Assembly (NCBI RefSeq): GCF_028737315.1
Contig: NZ_JAQZAO010000005.1
Coordinates: 434,001 to 498,000, forward strand
DNA length: 64,000 nt
Direction of reading: 5' to 3'
Source: Actinomycetospora lemnae
GTDB lineage: Bacteria; Actinomycetota; Actinomycetes; Mycobacteriales; Pseudonocardiaceae
Positions 27,012 to 36,297 of this stretch are shown in pieces. The number at the start of each line of letters is the position of its first letter. The first letter of the stretch is position 1. The notes under the pieces are model-generated. The model searched no databases. It had not been told where the DNA came from and worked only from the letters and a program-made list of their open reading frames with translations. A program made the position numbers and the translations under genes.

Positions 27012-27830
27012 GTGACCACCGAGCTCGTCGACCTGCCCCCGCGGTTCGGGATGGACCGGCCCGCCTTCGACCGGCTCGGTAGCCGCCCGCCGGGCGAGCT
27101 GCGCCTGGCGTCGACTGTCGTCCTGCTCCGGGACGCGGCCGCCCGGTCGGGCATCGAGGTGTTCCTGCTCGAGCGCGCGGGCGAGATGGCGTTCGCGGGC
27201 GGGGTGTCGGTGTTTCCCGGCGGTGGGCTGGACGCCGCCGACCGCGAGGCGCTCGCGGCGGGTCTCGTGGACGAGGCCACGGCCGCCGCGACGGCCCGCA
27301 GCTGGGCCACGACGCCCGAGGGGGCGGCGGCGCTGCTGGCGTGCGCGGTCCGCGAGACGTTCGAGGAGACCGGGGTCCTGCTCGCCGGCACCCGGCCGTC
27401 CGACGGCGCCCGCGAGCGACTGACCGCCCGCGAGATCGGCCTGCGCGACGTCCTGCCCCGGCTCGACGCGGAGCGGCTGCGGCCCTGGGCGCGCTGGATC
27501 ACCCCCGAGGGCATGCCGCGGCGCTACGACACGGCGTTCTTCCTGGCCACGGTGCCCGAGGGTCAGGAGCCCGACGGCGCGACCACCGAGGCCGTCGGGG
27601 CCGGCTGGTGCGCGCCCGCGCAGGCGCTGCGCGAGTGGGAGGACGGCGCGCGGGCGCTGATGCCGCCGACGTGGGCCGTGCTCTCCGAGCTCGCCGACGC
27701 CCCCGACACCGTGACGCTCCTCGACCGGGCGACCGGCCGGCGCCCCGAGCCGGTGACCCCGCAGTTCCGCCCCGGCGACGACCGCGTCGGGCTCGCCGTG
27801 CCCCCGCACGCGTTCGGGGCGGCCCGGTGA
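27012..27830 (+). CDS. Nudix hydrolase with split Nudix box
   Basis: A 272-residue Nudix protein of the NUDT19-like type. The Nudix box is interrupted: 'VFPGGGLDAAD' and 'ACAVRETFEETGVLL' are separated by about 35 residues instead of being continuous, as in that subgroup. It should hydrolyse a nucleoside diphosphate linked to another moiety (CoA derivatives in the animal homologue). GTG at 27012 or 27003 is the start. Its stop overlaps the next gene (GTGA). It is an insertion relative to the mycobacterial RidA-MBL-crp order. Confidence 0.83.
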   Translation: MTTELVDLPPRFGMDRPAFDRLGSRPPGELRLASTVVLLRDAAARSGIEVFLLERAGEMAFAGGVSVFPGGGLDAADREALAAGLVDEATAAATARSWATTPEGAAALLACAVRETFEETGVLLAGTRPSDGARERLTAREIGLRDVLPRLDAERLRPWARWITPEGMPRRYDTAFFLATVPEGQEPDGATTEAVGAGWCAPAQALREWEDGARALMPPTWAVLSELADAPDTVTLLDRATGRRPEPVTPQFRPGDDRVGLAVPPHAFGAAR

Positions 27831-28642
27831 GCGGGCGCGTGGTCCCGGGGCCGGACACCCCCGAGCACCCGGCCTACGAGCAGCTCCGCCCGGTGACCGC
27901 AGCCGCCTCGGTGGTGCTGGCCGACAACCCGTCGCCGATGACCCTCGACGGCACCAACACCTGGATCCTGCGCGCGCCCGGCCAGGCGGGCTGCGTGGTC
28001 GTCGACCCCGGGCCCGACGACCCGACGCACCTCGACCGCCTCGCCGCGTGCGGGCCCGTCGAGCTCGTCGTGCTCACCCACCGCCACCTCGACCACACCG
28101 AGTCCGCCCGCACGTTCGCGGAGCGCGTGGGCGCGCCGGTCCGGGCGCTCGACCCGACGCTCGTGCTCGGCGCCGAGGGCCTCGGCGCCGGGGAGCGCCT
28201 CGCGGCGGCGGGGCTGGACCTGCGCGTGCTCGTCACGCCGGGGCACACCGACGACTCGCTGTGCCTGGTGGTCGAGGACGACGCGAGCGTCCTCACCGGC
28301 GACACGGTCCTCGGGCGCGGCACGACCGTGCTGGGCGACCACGACGGCGCGCTGACCGAGTACCTCGACTCCCTGCGCCGGCTCGCGGAGCTGCCCGAGG
28401 GCACGACGCTGCTGCCCGGGCACGGACCGGACCTCCCGGACGCCGGCGACACCGCCCGGTACTACCTGCGCCACCGGGAGCAGCGCCTCGACCAGGTCCG
28501 TGCCGCGCTGGGCGAGCTCGGGCCCACGCCCACGCCCCGCCAGGTCGTCGAGATCGTCTACGCGGACGTGGACGAGGACCTGTGGCCGGCGGCCGACCAG
28601 TCGGTGGCGGCGCAGCTCGCCCACATCCGGCGCGTGGGTTAG
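27827..28642 (+). CDS. Metallo-beta-lactamase-fold hydrolase
   Basis: A 271-residue MBL-fold protein like Rv3677c and animal LACTB2. The dinuclear zinc site is H85-H87-D89-H90 ('THRHLDH'), with 'TPGHTDDSL' and 'GDTVLGRG' supplying further ligands and 'LLPGHGPDL' the last His. The C-terminal 80 residues form the LACTB2-like winged-helix region ('[20 protein letters not shown]'). LACTB2 is an RNA endonuclease, so RNA cleavage is a reasonable guess. The gene is coupled to the Nudix gene and its stop overlaps the convergent crp stop by three bases within TTAG. Confidence 0.87.
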   Translation: MSGRVVPGPDTPEHPAYEQLRPVTAAASVVLADNPSPMTLDGTNTWILRAPGQAGCVVVDPGPDDPTHLDRLAACGPVELVVLTHRHLDHTESARTFAERVGAPVRALDPTLVLGAEGLGAGERLAAAGLDLRVLVTPGHTDDSLCLVVEDDASVLTGDTVLGRGTTVLGDHDGALTEYLDSLRRLAELPEGTTLLPGHGPDLPDAGDTARYYLRHREQRLDQVRAALGELGPTPTPRQVVEIVYADVDEDLWPAADQSVAAQLAHIRRVG

Positions 28643-29313
28643 CGGGCTCGGCGCGCCAGGCGGTCCGGCTCGAGGATGAGGACGCTCTTGCCCTCGAGGC
28701 GCAGCCAGCCGCGGGCGGCGAAGTCGGCGAGGGCCTTGTTGACCGTCTCGCGCGAGGCGCCGACGAGCTGGGCGATCTCCTCCTGGGTGAGGTCGTGGGT
28801 CACGCGCAGGAGGCCGGCCTCCTGGGACCCGAAGCGCTGCGCGAGCTGCAGCAGCGCCTTGGCGACGCGGCCGGGCACGTCGGTGAAGATGAGGTCGGCG
28901 AGCAGGTTGTTGGTGCGGCGCAGCCTGCGGGCGACCACGCGCAGCAGCTGCTCGGCGATCTCGGGACGCTGGGCGATCCACTCGCGGAGCGCGTTGCGGT
29001 CCATCGTGTAGGCGCGCACGTCGGTGACGGTGGTGGCCGTCGAGGTGCGCGGGCCCGGGTCGAAGATCGAGAGCTCGCCGAACATGTCCGACGGACCGAA
29101 GATCGAGAGCAGGTTCTCGCGTCCGTCCGGTGACCGACGGCCGATCTTCACCTTGCCGGTCGAGACGATGTAGAGCCGGTCACCCGGCTCGCCCTCGTTG
29201 AAGATGACCGTCCCGCGCGGGAACTCCACGCGCTCGAGGGACTCCGTGAGCACCTCGATCGCGGCGGGGTCCACCCCCTGGAAGATCCCGGCCCGCGCCA
29301 GTACCTCGTCCAC
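28639..29313 (-). CDS. crp: cAMP-receptor-type global regulator (Crp/GlxR)
   Basis: A 224-residue Crp/Fnr regulator nearly identical in layout to mycobacterial Crp (Rv3676, 224 residues). The cyclic-nucleotide domain carries '[19 protein letters not shown]', the phosphate-binding cassette. The C-terminal helix-turn-helix is '[19 protein letters not shown]'. The GTG at 29313 is preferred over 29331 because GAGGAG lies seven bases upstream and it gives exactly the family length. It controls carbon and energy genes across actinobacteria. A candidate Crp site lies in its own promoter. Confidence 0.95.
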   Translation of the reverse strand: MDEVLARAGIFQGVDPAAIEVLTESLERVEFPRGTVIFNEGEPGDRLYIVSTGKVKIGRRSPDGRENLLSIFGPSDMFGELSIFDPGPRTSTATTVTDVRAYTMDRNALREWIAQRPEIAEQLLRVVARRLRRTNNLLADLIFTDVPGRVAKALLQLAQRFGSQEAGLLRVTHDLTQEEIAQLVGASRETVNKALADFAARGWLRLEGKSVLILEPDRLARRAR

Positions 29314-29382
29314 CGTGCGCTCCTCGCCCACTCTCGCTCAACCGCGCGCGGGCGCCGGGCTCTCGGCCCGCGTCCGCACCTC

Positions 29383-29398
29383 TGTGTCACCAGTCACG
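29383..29398 (-). promoter_or_regulatory. Candidate Crp/GlxR binding site in the crp promoter
   Basis: TGTGTCACCAGTCACG matches the TGTGA-N6-TCACA consensus except at the innermost base of the left half-site and the outermost base of the right one. It lies 70 bases upstream of the crp start, suggesting autoregulation. Confidence 0.4.
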
Positions 29399-29472
29399 TC
29401 CGCCGCAGCATAGTCACGTGTCGACCCATGATCGCGCCACGCGGGGTCGACGGACGTCACCGCATCGGGGTC

Positions 29473-29507
29473 GTTCGCCCGATCCCGATGCAGGTGTTCG
29501 CCCGATC
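29473..29507. repeat. Phased 12-bp direct repeat upstream of crp
   Basis: gttcgcccgatc occurs at 29473-29484 and again at 29496-29507, a 23-bp period (about two helical turns), in the divergently free space between crp and the small membrane protein gene. A tandem operator is one explanation. Confidence 0.5.
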
Positions 29508-29558
29508 GGACCATGATAGCGCCTGAGATCTCCGCGACGTCGCTGCCGTCCGTGAGCG

Positions 29559-29813
29559 TCAGGCCCGTTCCTTGGTGCGGCGGGGGCCGAGGCCCCCGCG
29601 CTTCCCGAGGTTCCGGAGGCGGAACAGCTGGAGCGCACCGCCGATTCCCTGCCGGAACAGGGCCTTGACCTCGTCGGGACGGGCGCGCTCGAGGAAGTCC
29701 TCGACCTCGTCCTCGCGCACGGTGCCCGACCGCAGGCGGGTCTCCAGGCGCTCCATACCGAGCGCGAAGACCATCACCAGCAGCGGGATGAGGATGGCGA
29801 GCCAGGCGGTCAT
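29559..29813 (-). CDS. Small single-pass membrane protein
   Basis: An 84-residue protein with one N-terminal transmembrane helix ('WLAILIPLLVMVFALGMERLE') and a charged cytoplasmic tail ('VREDEVEDFLERARPDEVKA', then basic 'KRGGLGPRRTKERA'). I recognise no family by name. The ATG at 29813 puts the helix at the start. It lies upstream of and in the same direction as crp, about 245 bases away, so it is probably transcribed separately. Confidence 0.65.
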   Translation of the reverse strand: MTAWLAILIPLLVMVFALGMERLETRLRSGTVREDEVEDFLERARPDEVKALFRQGIGGALQLFRLRNLGKRGGLGPRRTKERA

Positions 29814-29970
29814 GGTGCGGTCATCGTCCCGCACCGTGCCGTGACGGTCCGCACCGGGGCCCGGGTCGGGCGTGTCGGGGTGCCACGCGGGACAGTCGTC
29901 GTCGAGCGGTCGTCGCGGCATCGCCGGGCACCCGTCCGGGACCTCGGGGGCGGCGTCCTACCCTGGGTGG

Positions 29971-30723
29971 GTGAGCAGGGCAGCCCGCGCCGGTGGTGAG
30001 GAGAGCCGACTCGCGCTCGTGCGACGGGCCCGGCGGATGCACCGTGACCTCGCGGTGGCGCACCCGGACGCCCACTGCGAGCTCGACTTCACGTCGCCGC
30101 TCGAGCTGCTCGTGGCGACGGTGCTCTCCGCGCAGACCACCGACGTCACCGTCAACCGCGTGACGCCGGCCCTGTTCGCCCGCTACCCCGACGCCGCGGC
30201 CTTCGCCGGGGCCGAGCGCACCGAGCTCGAGGAGATCCTGCGGCCCACCGGCTTCTACCGGGCGAAGGCCGAGTCGGTGACGAAGCTCGGCGCCGCGCTG
30301 GTCGAGCGCTTCGACGGCGTCGTGCCCGGGCGTCTCGAGGACCTCGTGACCCTGCCCGGCGTCGGGCGCAAGACCGCGAACGTGGTGCTCGGCAACGCCT
30401 TCGACGTCCCGGGGATCACGGTCGACACGCACTTCGGGCGCCTCGCGCGCCGCTTCGCGTGGACCTCGGCGGAGGACCCGGTGCAGGTGGAGAAGGAGGT
30501 GGGCGAGCTCATCCCGCGCAAGGACTGGACGATGCTCTCCCACCGGATGATCTTCCACGGCCGCCGCGTCTGCCACGCCAAGAAGCCGGCGTGCGGGGCC
30601 TGCTCGCTGCGCCGCGACTGCCCGGCGGCCGGGACCGGCGAGATGGACCCGGTCAAGGCCACGAAGCTCATCAAGGGCCCGGACGCCGACCACCTGCTCG
30701 CCCTCGTCGGCCTCACGCGGTGA
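29971..30723 (+). CDS. nth: Endonuclease III
   Basis: A 250-residue bifunctional DNA glycosylase/AP lyase for oxidised pyrimidines. The helix-hairpin-helix '[14 protein letters not shown]' holds catalytic Lys134; catalytic Asp152 is in '[12 protein letters not shown]'. The [4Fe-4S] ligands are '[17 protein letters not shown]' (C-x6-C-x2-C-x5-C). The GTG at 29971 removes a low-complexity upstream extension and gives the usual size. It heads the nth-TlpA-Nudix-MarP operon, as in mycobacteria; each junction is a GTGA overlap. Confidence 0.95.
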   Translation: MSRAARAGGEESRLALVRRARRMHRDLAVAHPDAHCELDFTSPLELLVATVLSAQTTDVTVNRVTPALFARYPDAAAFAGAERTELEEILRPTGFYRAKAESVTKLGAALVERFDGVVPGRLEDLVTLPGVGRKTANVVLGNAFDVPGITVDTHFGRLARRFAWTSAEDPVQVEKEVGELIPRKDWTMLSHRMIFHGRRVCHAKKPACGACSLRRDCPAAGTGEMDPVKATKLIKGPDADHLLALVGLTR

Positions 30724-31370
30724 CCCGCGCCGAGGTCCGGGCCACGCTGGTGGTCGTGGTGCTGGCCGTGGTCGGCGTCATCGCGCTGTGGCCGCGGGAG
30801 AGCACCCCCGCCCCGGCGACCGACCCGTCCTCGGTGCTGCAGCCCGCGCCCGCCGCCGGCCCGGACGACCCGGGCGCCCTGGCCGACGCCCGCGACGCCG
30901 CCGAGCTCACCCCGTGCCCGACGCCGACGCCGGGGGCGACGCCCGTGCCGGCGCTCGCCGGCGTGACCCTGGAGTGCCTCGGTGCGCCCGGCCCGGTCGA
31001 CCTCGCCGCGGCGCTCGCCGGGCGGGACACCCTGGTCAACCTCTGGGCGTCGTGGTGCGGGCCGTGCCGCGAGGAGATCCCGGCGCTGCAGGCCTACACC
31101 GAGCAGCCCGGTGCCGTCGCCGTGGTGGGTGTCGACGCCGCCGACCGCGCCACCACCGCCCTGGCGCTGCTCGAGAGCCTCGGCGCGCGCTACCCGTCGG
31201 TGAGCGACCCGGCGCAGGTCGTCGGGCCGAAGCTCGGCGCGCCGCCGATCCTGCCCGCGAGCGTGCTCGTCCGCGCCGACGGCACGGTCGTCGACATCCC
31301 GCCGCAGGTCCTGCGCACCCCCGACCAGGTCCGGGCGGCGGTCGACGCCGCACGCGGGGGTGCCGGGTGA
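30720..31370 (+). CDS. TlpA/ResA-like membrane-anchored thioredoxin
   Basis: A 216-residue secreted-side thioredoxin: an N-terminal membrane anchor ('[17 protein letters not shown]'), a Pro-rich linker with 'PCPTPTPG', then a thioredoxin fold with active site '[15 protein letters not shown]' and cis-Pro region '[10 protein letters not shown]'. It should reduce or exchange disulfides outside the membrane. It overlaps nth (GTGA) and precedes the Nudix gene, as Rv3673c does. A link to the MarP disulfide two genes downstream is possible but unproven. Confidence 0.88.
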   Translation: MTRAEVRATLVVVVLAVVGVIALWPRESTPAPATDPSSVLQPAPAAGPDDPGALADARDAAELTPCPTPTPGATPVPALAGVTLECLGAPGPVDLAAALAGRDTLVNLWASWCGPCREEIPALQAYTEQPGAVAVVGVDAADRATTALALLESLGARYPSVSDPAQVVGPKLGAPPILPASVLVRADGTVVDIPPQVLRTPDQVRAAVDAARGGAG

Positions 31371-32119
31371 GCGACGAGCACACCGTCCGCCCCGAGGCCG
31401 CGCCGTCCTGGCTCGCGCCGCTGGTGGACGCGTGCCGCCGCCTGGGCCCCGACGACGTCCCGTTCCGCCGGCGCCCGGCCCCGGGCGCGCGCCGGGCCGC
31501 GGTGCTCATGCTCTTCGGCGACACGGGGGCGGGCCCGGAGCTGCTGCTCACCGAGCGCGCCGCCGACATGCGCTCGCACGCCGGGCAGGCCGCGTTCCCC
31601 GGCGGGTCGATCGACCCCGAGGACGCCGGCCCGGTCGCCGCGGCGCTGCGCGAGGCCCGCGAGGAGACCGGCCTCGACCCCGACGGCGTCGTCCCCCTGC
31701 TGACCCTGCCGCCGCTGACCATCCCGGTGACCGGCTTCGCCGTGACGCCCGTGCTCGCGCACTGGGAGCGCCCGGGGCCGGTGGGCGTCGTCGACCCCGG
31801 CGAGACGGCCTCGGTGGTGCGCGTGCCGGTCGCCGCGCTGGCCGACCCGGGCGCGCGCTTCCGCGTCACGGGGCCGTCGGGGTACGTCGGTCCCGCGTTC
31901 GCCGCAGGAGGACTGCTCGTCTGGGGCTTCACGGCGGGTCTGGTGGACTGGATGCTCACCCTGGGCGGGTGGGAGAGACCGTGGGACGGTTCGGACGTGC
32001 GTGACCTCGACGTGGTGTGGGCGCAGCGGCACGACCTGAGCGCGGCGAGCACGGCGACGACCGCGACCACCACGTCGAGCCGGCCGGGTGCGGCCGCCGA
32101 AGGAGGGCCGTTCCGGTGA
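31367..32119 (+). CDS. Nudix hydrolase, CoA pyrophosphatase type
   Basis: A 250-residue Nudix protein like Rv3672c and NUDT7/YeaB. It has 'LLTERAADMRSHAGQAAFPGG' (split here by function: the UPF0035 coenzyme-A motif precedes the box) and an intact Nudix box 'GGSIDPEDAGPVAAALREAR' continuing 'EETGL'. It probably cleaves CoA or oxidised CoA to phosphopantetheine and 3',5'-ADP. The final 30 residues are Thr/Ser/Ala-rich. GTGA overlaps at both ends place it firmly in the nth-marP operon. Confidence 0.87.
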   Translation: MSDEHTVRPEAAPSWLAPLVDACRRLGPDDVPFRRRPAPGARRAAVLMLFGDTGAGPELLLTERAADMRSHAGQAAFPGGSIDPEDAGPVAAALREAREETGLDPDGVVPLLTLPPLTIPVTGFAVTPVLAHWERPGPVGVVDPGETASVVRVPVAALADPGARFRVTGPSGYVGPAFAAGGLLVWGFTAGLVDWMLTLGGWERPWDGSDVRDLDVVWAQRHDLSAASTATTATTTSSRPGAAAEGGPFR

Positions 32120-33312
32120 GCTGGGTCGACGTCGTCGTCGTGCTGCTCGCGATCGCCGCGGGCATCTCGGGCTGGCGCCACGGGCTCGCCGTCGCCGCCC
32201 TGAGCTTCCTCGGCGTGCTCGGCGGGGCGCTGCTCGGGCTGAAGATCGCGCCGGCGCTGGTGGACGCGTTCGAGGGCACGACCGCGCGGATCGTCGTCAG
32301 CGTCGTGCTCGTCGTCGCGCTGGTCGCGATCGGCGAGACGCTCGGGGTCTACCTCGGGCGGGCGGTGCGCGACCGCATGCGCCTGCCCGCCGTGCGCACC
32401 GTCGACTCGGCCTTCGGGTCGGTGCTGCAGGCGATCACCGCGCTCATCGTCGCCTGGCTCATCGCCCTGCCGCTCGCGGGCTCCTCGGAGACGGCGCTGG
32501 CGTCGTCGTTGCGGGACTCGCGGGTGCTCGCCGGTGTCGACGCCGTCATGCCGACCCCGCTGCGCCAGCTGCCCAACGAGCTGCGCGCGCTGTTCGACGC
32601 CTCGGGCTTCCCGGACGTGCTCAGCCCGTTCTCGTCGACCCCGATCGCCGACGTGCCGCCGCCGGAGGCCGCGCTCGTCGAGGACCCGGTGGTCCAGCAG
32701 GCCCGGGCCAGCGTGCTCAAGGTCCGCGGGCGCGCGCCGTCGTGCCAGCGCGCGCTCGAGGGCACCGGGTTCGTCGTCGGCCAGGGCCGGGTGATGACGA
32801 ACGCGCACGTCGTGGCGGGGACCGACGAGGTGTCGGTGGAGGTCCCGACCTCCGACGGCGACTCGCGCACCCGCTCGGCGCGCGTCGTCTACTACGACGA
32901 CGAGGTCGACGTCGCCGTGCTCGCGGTGCCCGGCCTCGAGGCCCGGCCGCTGGAGTTCGACTTCCGCGGCGCTGAGACCGGCGACAACGCGGTGGCGCTC
33001 GGCTACCCGCTCGACGGGCCGTTCTCGTCGTCGCCGGCGAAGGTGCGCCAGCGCATCCAGCTGCGCGGACCGAACATCTACGAGAGCGAGACCGTGACCC
33101 GCGACGTCTACACGATCCGCGGGCAGGTGCGGTCGGGGAACTCGGGCGGCCCGCTGGTCGACCCGAACGGCAACGTCATCGGCGTGGTCTTCGGCGCGGC
33201 CGTGGACCAGGGCGACACCGGCTTCGTCCTCACCGCCGACCAGGTCCGCCCCGCCCTCGAGGCCTCCCCGGGCGCCACCGGCCGCGTCAGCACCGGCTCC
33301 TGCGCCGCCTAG
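32116..33312 (+). CDS. marP: Membrane serine protease MarP
   Basis: A 398-residue protein with four N-terminal transmembrane helices (CvpA-like, residues 1-125) and a periplasmic trypsin-like domain. The triad is His231 ('TNAHVVAG'), Asp265 ('DEVDVAVL') and Ser343 ('RSGNSGGP'). Cys210 and Cys396 match the two cysteines whose disulfide stabilises mycobacterial MarP (Rv3671c). MarP keeps intracellular pH stable under acid and oxidative stress by activating a peptidoglycan hydrolase. It is the last gene of the nth operon. Confidence 0.94.
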   Translation: MSWVDVVVVLLAIAAGISGWRHGLAVAALSFLGVLGGALLGLKIAPALVDAFEGTTARIVVSVVLVVALVAIGETLGVYLGRAVRDRMRLPAVRTVDSAFGSVLQAITALIVAWLIALPLAGSSETALASSLRDSRVLAGVDAVMPTPLRQLPNELRALFDASGFPDVLSPFSSTPIADVPPPEAALVEDPVVQQARASVLKVRGRAPSCQRALEGTGFVVGQGRVMTNAHVVAGTDEVSVEVPTSDGDSRTRSARVVYYDDEVDVAVLAVPGLEARPLEFDFRGAETGDNAVALGYPLDGPFSSSPAKVRQRIQLRGPNIYESETVTRDVYTIRGQVRSGNSGGPLVDPNGNVIGVVFGAAVDQGDTGFVLTADQVRPALEASPGATGRVSTGSCAA

Positions 33313-33394
33313 CTGTACACCTAGCCGGCTTCCCCGGGCGGCTGTGCCAGCGTGGCGTCCACGCCGGCGTTCAACGCCAGGACAGCCCCCACGA

Positions 33395-34324
33395 TCACGC
33401 GTCGTCGAGGAAGTCCAGCAACGCGTCGGTGACGTGCTGCGGTGCCTCCTGGTGCGGGAAGTGCCCGACGCCGTCGAGTCCCCGGTACCGGAACCCAGCG
33501 TCGCACCACCGCGCCGAGGCGCGCGCCACGCGCTCGGGCACCCACGGGTCGTCGGCACCGTGGACCTGCAGCACCGGCACCGTCACGTGCCGCCCCATCG
33601 CCGCCGCGTAGCGCGCCCCGTCGGGCCGGAACTGCGAGCGCACGCACCAGCGGAAGCCCTCGATCGCCGTGTGCGCCACCCGCGGCAGGAGCATCGCGGC
33701 GCGGTGGTGGTCGGCGACCTCGGCGAACTCCGGCGCCACGACCCACCCGGGCCCCGAGCCCGCGCGCAGGAGCTCCTCCACCCACGCCCCGCCGTCGCGG
33801 CGGATGTGACGCTCGGGCAGGCGGGGCGCCTGCACCGACAGCAGCGTGCGCACCGCCGGCGCCCAGGGCCGGCGACGGGCGGCAGCGCGCGCCGTGCGCG
33901 GGTGCGGCGCGGCGAGCACCGCCAGCCGCGCCACCACGCCCGGGCGCAGCGTCGCCAGCGTCCACGCGACGGCTCCGCCCCAGCCCGCGCCCACGACCGT
34001 CGCCTCCCGCGCCCCCAGCGAGCGGACGAGGCCGGCGGCGTCGCCGGCGAGGGTCCACAGGTCGTAGCCGCGGGGCGGGCGGTCGGAGTCGCCGTAGCCG
34101 CGCAGGTCGGCGGCCGCGACGCGGTGCCCGGCGGCGGCGAGCGCGGGCAGCTGGTGGCGCCAGGACCACCAGAAGCCCGGGAAGCCGTGCAGCAGCAGCG
34201 TCAACGGCCCGGACTCCGGACCCGCCTCGGCGACGTGCAGCTGCACGCCGTTGGCCGAGACGGTCCGGTGGGTCCAGGGGCCGGGGATGTCGACGGCGGA
34301 CCCGGAGGTCGGGACGGTGCTCAG
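33395..34324 (-). CDS. Alpha/beta hydrolase, epoxide-hydrolase-like (EphE type), unusual nucleophile elbow
   Basis: A 309-residue hydrolase at the ephE position next to marP. Seen: oxyanion motif 'HGFPGFWWSW', 'ADLRGYGDSDRP', acid 'GADDPW' and base 'GVGHFPHQ'. The nucleophile elbow, normally G-H-D-W-G-G, reads 'VGAGWGGAVAW', so the catalytic Asp is Gly; epoxide hydrolysis by the usual mechanism is not expected. The conserved N-terminus ('DIPGPWTHRTVSANG') can be reached only from CTG at 34324, which overlaps the stop of the upstream gene as CTGA; the next canonical start (GTG in 'NGVQLHV') would remove it. Confidence 0.8.
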   Translation of the reverse strand: MSTVPTSGSAVDIPGPWTHRTVSANGVQLHVAEAGPESGPLTLLLHGFPGFWWSWRHQLPALAAAGHRVAAADLRGYGDSDRPPRGYDLWTLAGDAAGLVRSLGAREATVVGAGWGGAVAWTLATLRPGVVARLAVLAAPHPRTARAAARRRPWAPAVRTLLSVQAPRLPERHIRRDGGAWVEELLRAGSGPGWVVAPEFAEVADHHRAAMLLPRVAHTAIEGFRWCVRSQFRPDGARYAAAMGRHVTVPVLQVHGADDPWVPERVARASARWCDAGFRYRGLDGVGHFPHQEAPQHVTDALLDFLDDA

Positions 34325-34800
34325 GCGGCGTCCGCGCGGCCGCGACTGAACACCGCGACCGACTCCTTCGCGCTCTCGATCGTGCGCTCGGGGGCCCGGA
34401 TCTTGCGGACCTTGAGGTAGCCGAGGAAGCCCATGAGACCCGCGAACAGGACCATGAGGCCGAAGGTGACGGCGTAGCCCGCCCACTGCTGGCTCGGCCA
34501 GATGAGGTTGAACGCCTCGGACACCGCGATGAAGAGGAAGAAGAGGCTGAACAGCGCGACGACGCCGGCGACGACGAAGAAGACGCTGCCCTGCACGCCC
34601 TTCTTCACCTCGGCGGTGATCTCGGTCTTGGCGAGCTCGACCTCGGCCCGGACCAGGGTCGAGACGTGCGTGGTGACTTCCTTGACCAGCGAGCCGACGG
34701 AGGCGTCGCCCTCCTGGCGCACGGGCTCGGCGTTGAGGGGGATCGACGGCACGACCGGCGGGTTGGACGGGCCGCTGGCCGGCTGCTCGGGGCGGGTCAC
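34321..34800 (-). CDS. Actinobacterial holin-X-like (phage holin family) membrane protein
   Basis: A 159-residue protein of the DUF1469/Phage_holin_3_6 family. An amphipathic helix ('LVKEVTTHVSTLVRAEVELA') precedes two transmembrane helices ('GSVFFVVAGVVALFSLFFLF' and 'GYAVTFGLMVLFAGLMGFLG') and a basic tail. Despite the name it is an ordinary chromosomal gene beside ephE in actinobacteria, with no prophage genes around it. GTG at 34800 has AGGAG seven bases upstream. It is co-transcribed with the EphE-like gene through a CTGA overlap. Confidence 0.87.
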   Translation of the reverse strand: MTRPEQPASGPSNPPVVPSIPLNAEPVRQEGDASVGSLVKEVTTHVSTLVRAEVELAKTEITAEVKKGVQGSVFFVVAGVVALFSLFFLFIAVSEAFNLIWPSQQWAGYAVTFGLMVLFAGLMGFLGYLKVRKIRAPERTIESAKESVAVFSRGRADAA

Positions 34801-34979
34801 GGGCGCTCCTGGCGGTGTTCGGTCGCTCGGGACGGATCGGCGAGCGGGTGCTGAGGTCGGTCATCGTGCCACGTCACCGGCGGTTCCCCGCGCTGCACGG
34901 CAGGGTGGACGCTGATCACGGTCGGCGTCGGTCTTCCCCCCGACGGCGCGGCGTACTCCGCGACTTCCCCCGAACGGGG

Positions 34980-35426
<447 letters not shown>

Positions 35427-35444
35427 ATCCGCAGGATGCCCGCT

Positions 35445-36113
35445 CTAGCTGCGCGGACCCACCGGGAGAACGGTGCGGCCCCACGTGGCGTTGGTGACCA
35501 CGGCCGCCGAGGCGTACCAGGCGATCAGCGCGGACAGGAGGCCCACGAAGCCACCGACGGTCGCGATGCCGTCGACACCGGTGAGGTCACCGATGGCGAG
35601 CAGGGCGAAGGTCAGGAACAGGGTGGCGAACACGCCGACCAGCGCGCCCGTGGTGCGCAGCGACGCGATGAGCATGTAGAGCGTGAAGATGGCCCAACCC
35701 ACGAGGAAGAGGCCGGTGGCCGTGGTGATCCCGGCCTCGGGGACACCCTTGGCCTGCATCTCCGGCTCGATGAACTGCACGTAGGCGGCGAACGCGAGCC
35801 AGAACGCCCCGTAGGAGCAGAAGGCCGTGGCGCCGAAGGTGTTGGCCTTGCGGAACTCCCACAGCCCCGCGACGAACTGCGCGATACCGCCGTAGAACAG
35901 GGCCAGCGGCAGGACGGCGGGCTCCAGGGACTCCGGGGCCAGGCCGGCGTTGAAGAGGCTGAGCACGAAGGTGGTCAGCGCGAACGCGGCGAGCCCCAGA
36001 GGTCCGGGGTCGGCGATGCTCGCGGTCGGGTCGGCGGGTGCCTGCTGCGGGGCCTGCTCCCGCGTCGGGGTCGGTGTGGCGCGCTCCTCGCGCAGCTCGG
36101 CCGTGCTCGACAT
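35445..36113 (-). CDS. satP: Acetate uptake transporter (SatP/GPR1/YaaH family)
   Basis: A 222-residue six-helix membrane protein. After a 35-residue Pro/Ala-rich N-terminus comes the family motif in the form 'ADPGPLGLAAFALTTFVLSL' (normally NPAPLGL), then 'FYGGIAQFVAGLWEFRKANT' and 'FCSYGAFWLAFA', the diagnostic blocks of the AceTr family. It imports acetate or succinate with protons. GGAG lies seven bases upstream of the ATG. It is divergent from the Fic-like gene. Confidence 0.92.
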   Translation of the reverse strand: MSSTAELREERATPTPTREQAPQQAPADPTASIADPGPLGLAAFALTTFVLSLFNAGLAPESLEPAVLPLALFYGGIAQFVAGLWEFRKANTFGATAFCSYGAFWLAFAAYVQFIEPEMQAKGVPEAGITTATGLFLVGWAIFTLYMLIASLRTTGALVGVFATLFLTFALLAIGDLTGVDGIATVGGFVGLLSALIAWYASAAVVTNATWGRTVLPVGPRS

Positions 36114-36297
36114 GCTGGCTCCTCTCTACCCACGCTGTGTGTGGTGACGATCACGTCGAGCGAGACTGCCCAGCATGTGGGGCGCGCTACTCCTGTCCTC
36201 GTCGCGAAACCGATACAGGTCCGTTCGGCGGTATGCGCGGAGACCGAGCGGGCGTGTGACGTGGGCCGGCGACGGCCGCCTGCGAGCATGGCCCGCC

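Noticed and set aside
23603-27514. 1303-codon antisense frame over the unknown proteins and the Nudix gene
   Set aside because: It crosses several genes, is Gly/Arg-rich, and shows no motif. The plus strand has the paralogous core and ordinary operon overlaps.
34321-34800. Prophage signal from the holin-like gene
   Set aside because: This holin-like family is a normal chromosomal neighbour of ephE/marP in actinobacteria, and there are no other phage genes nearby.
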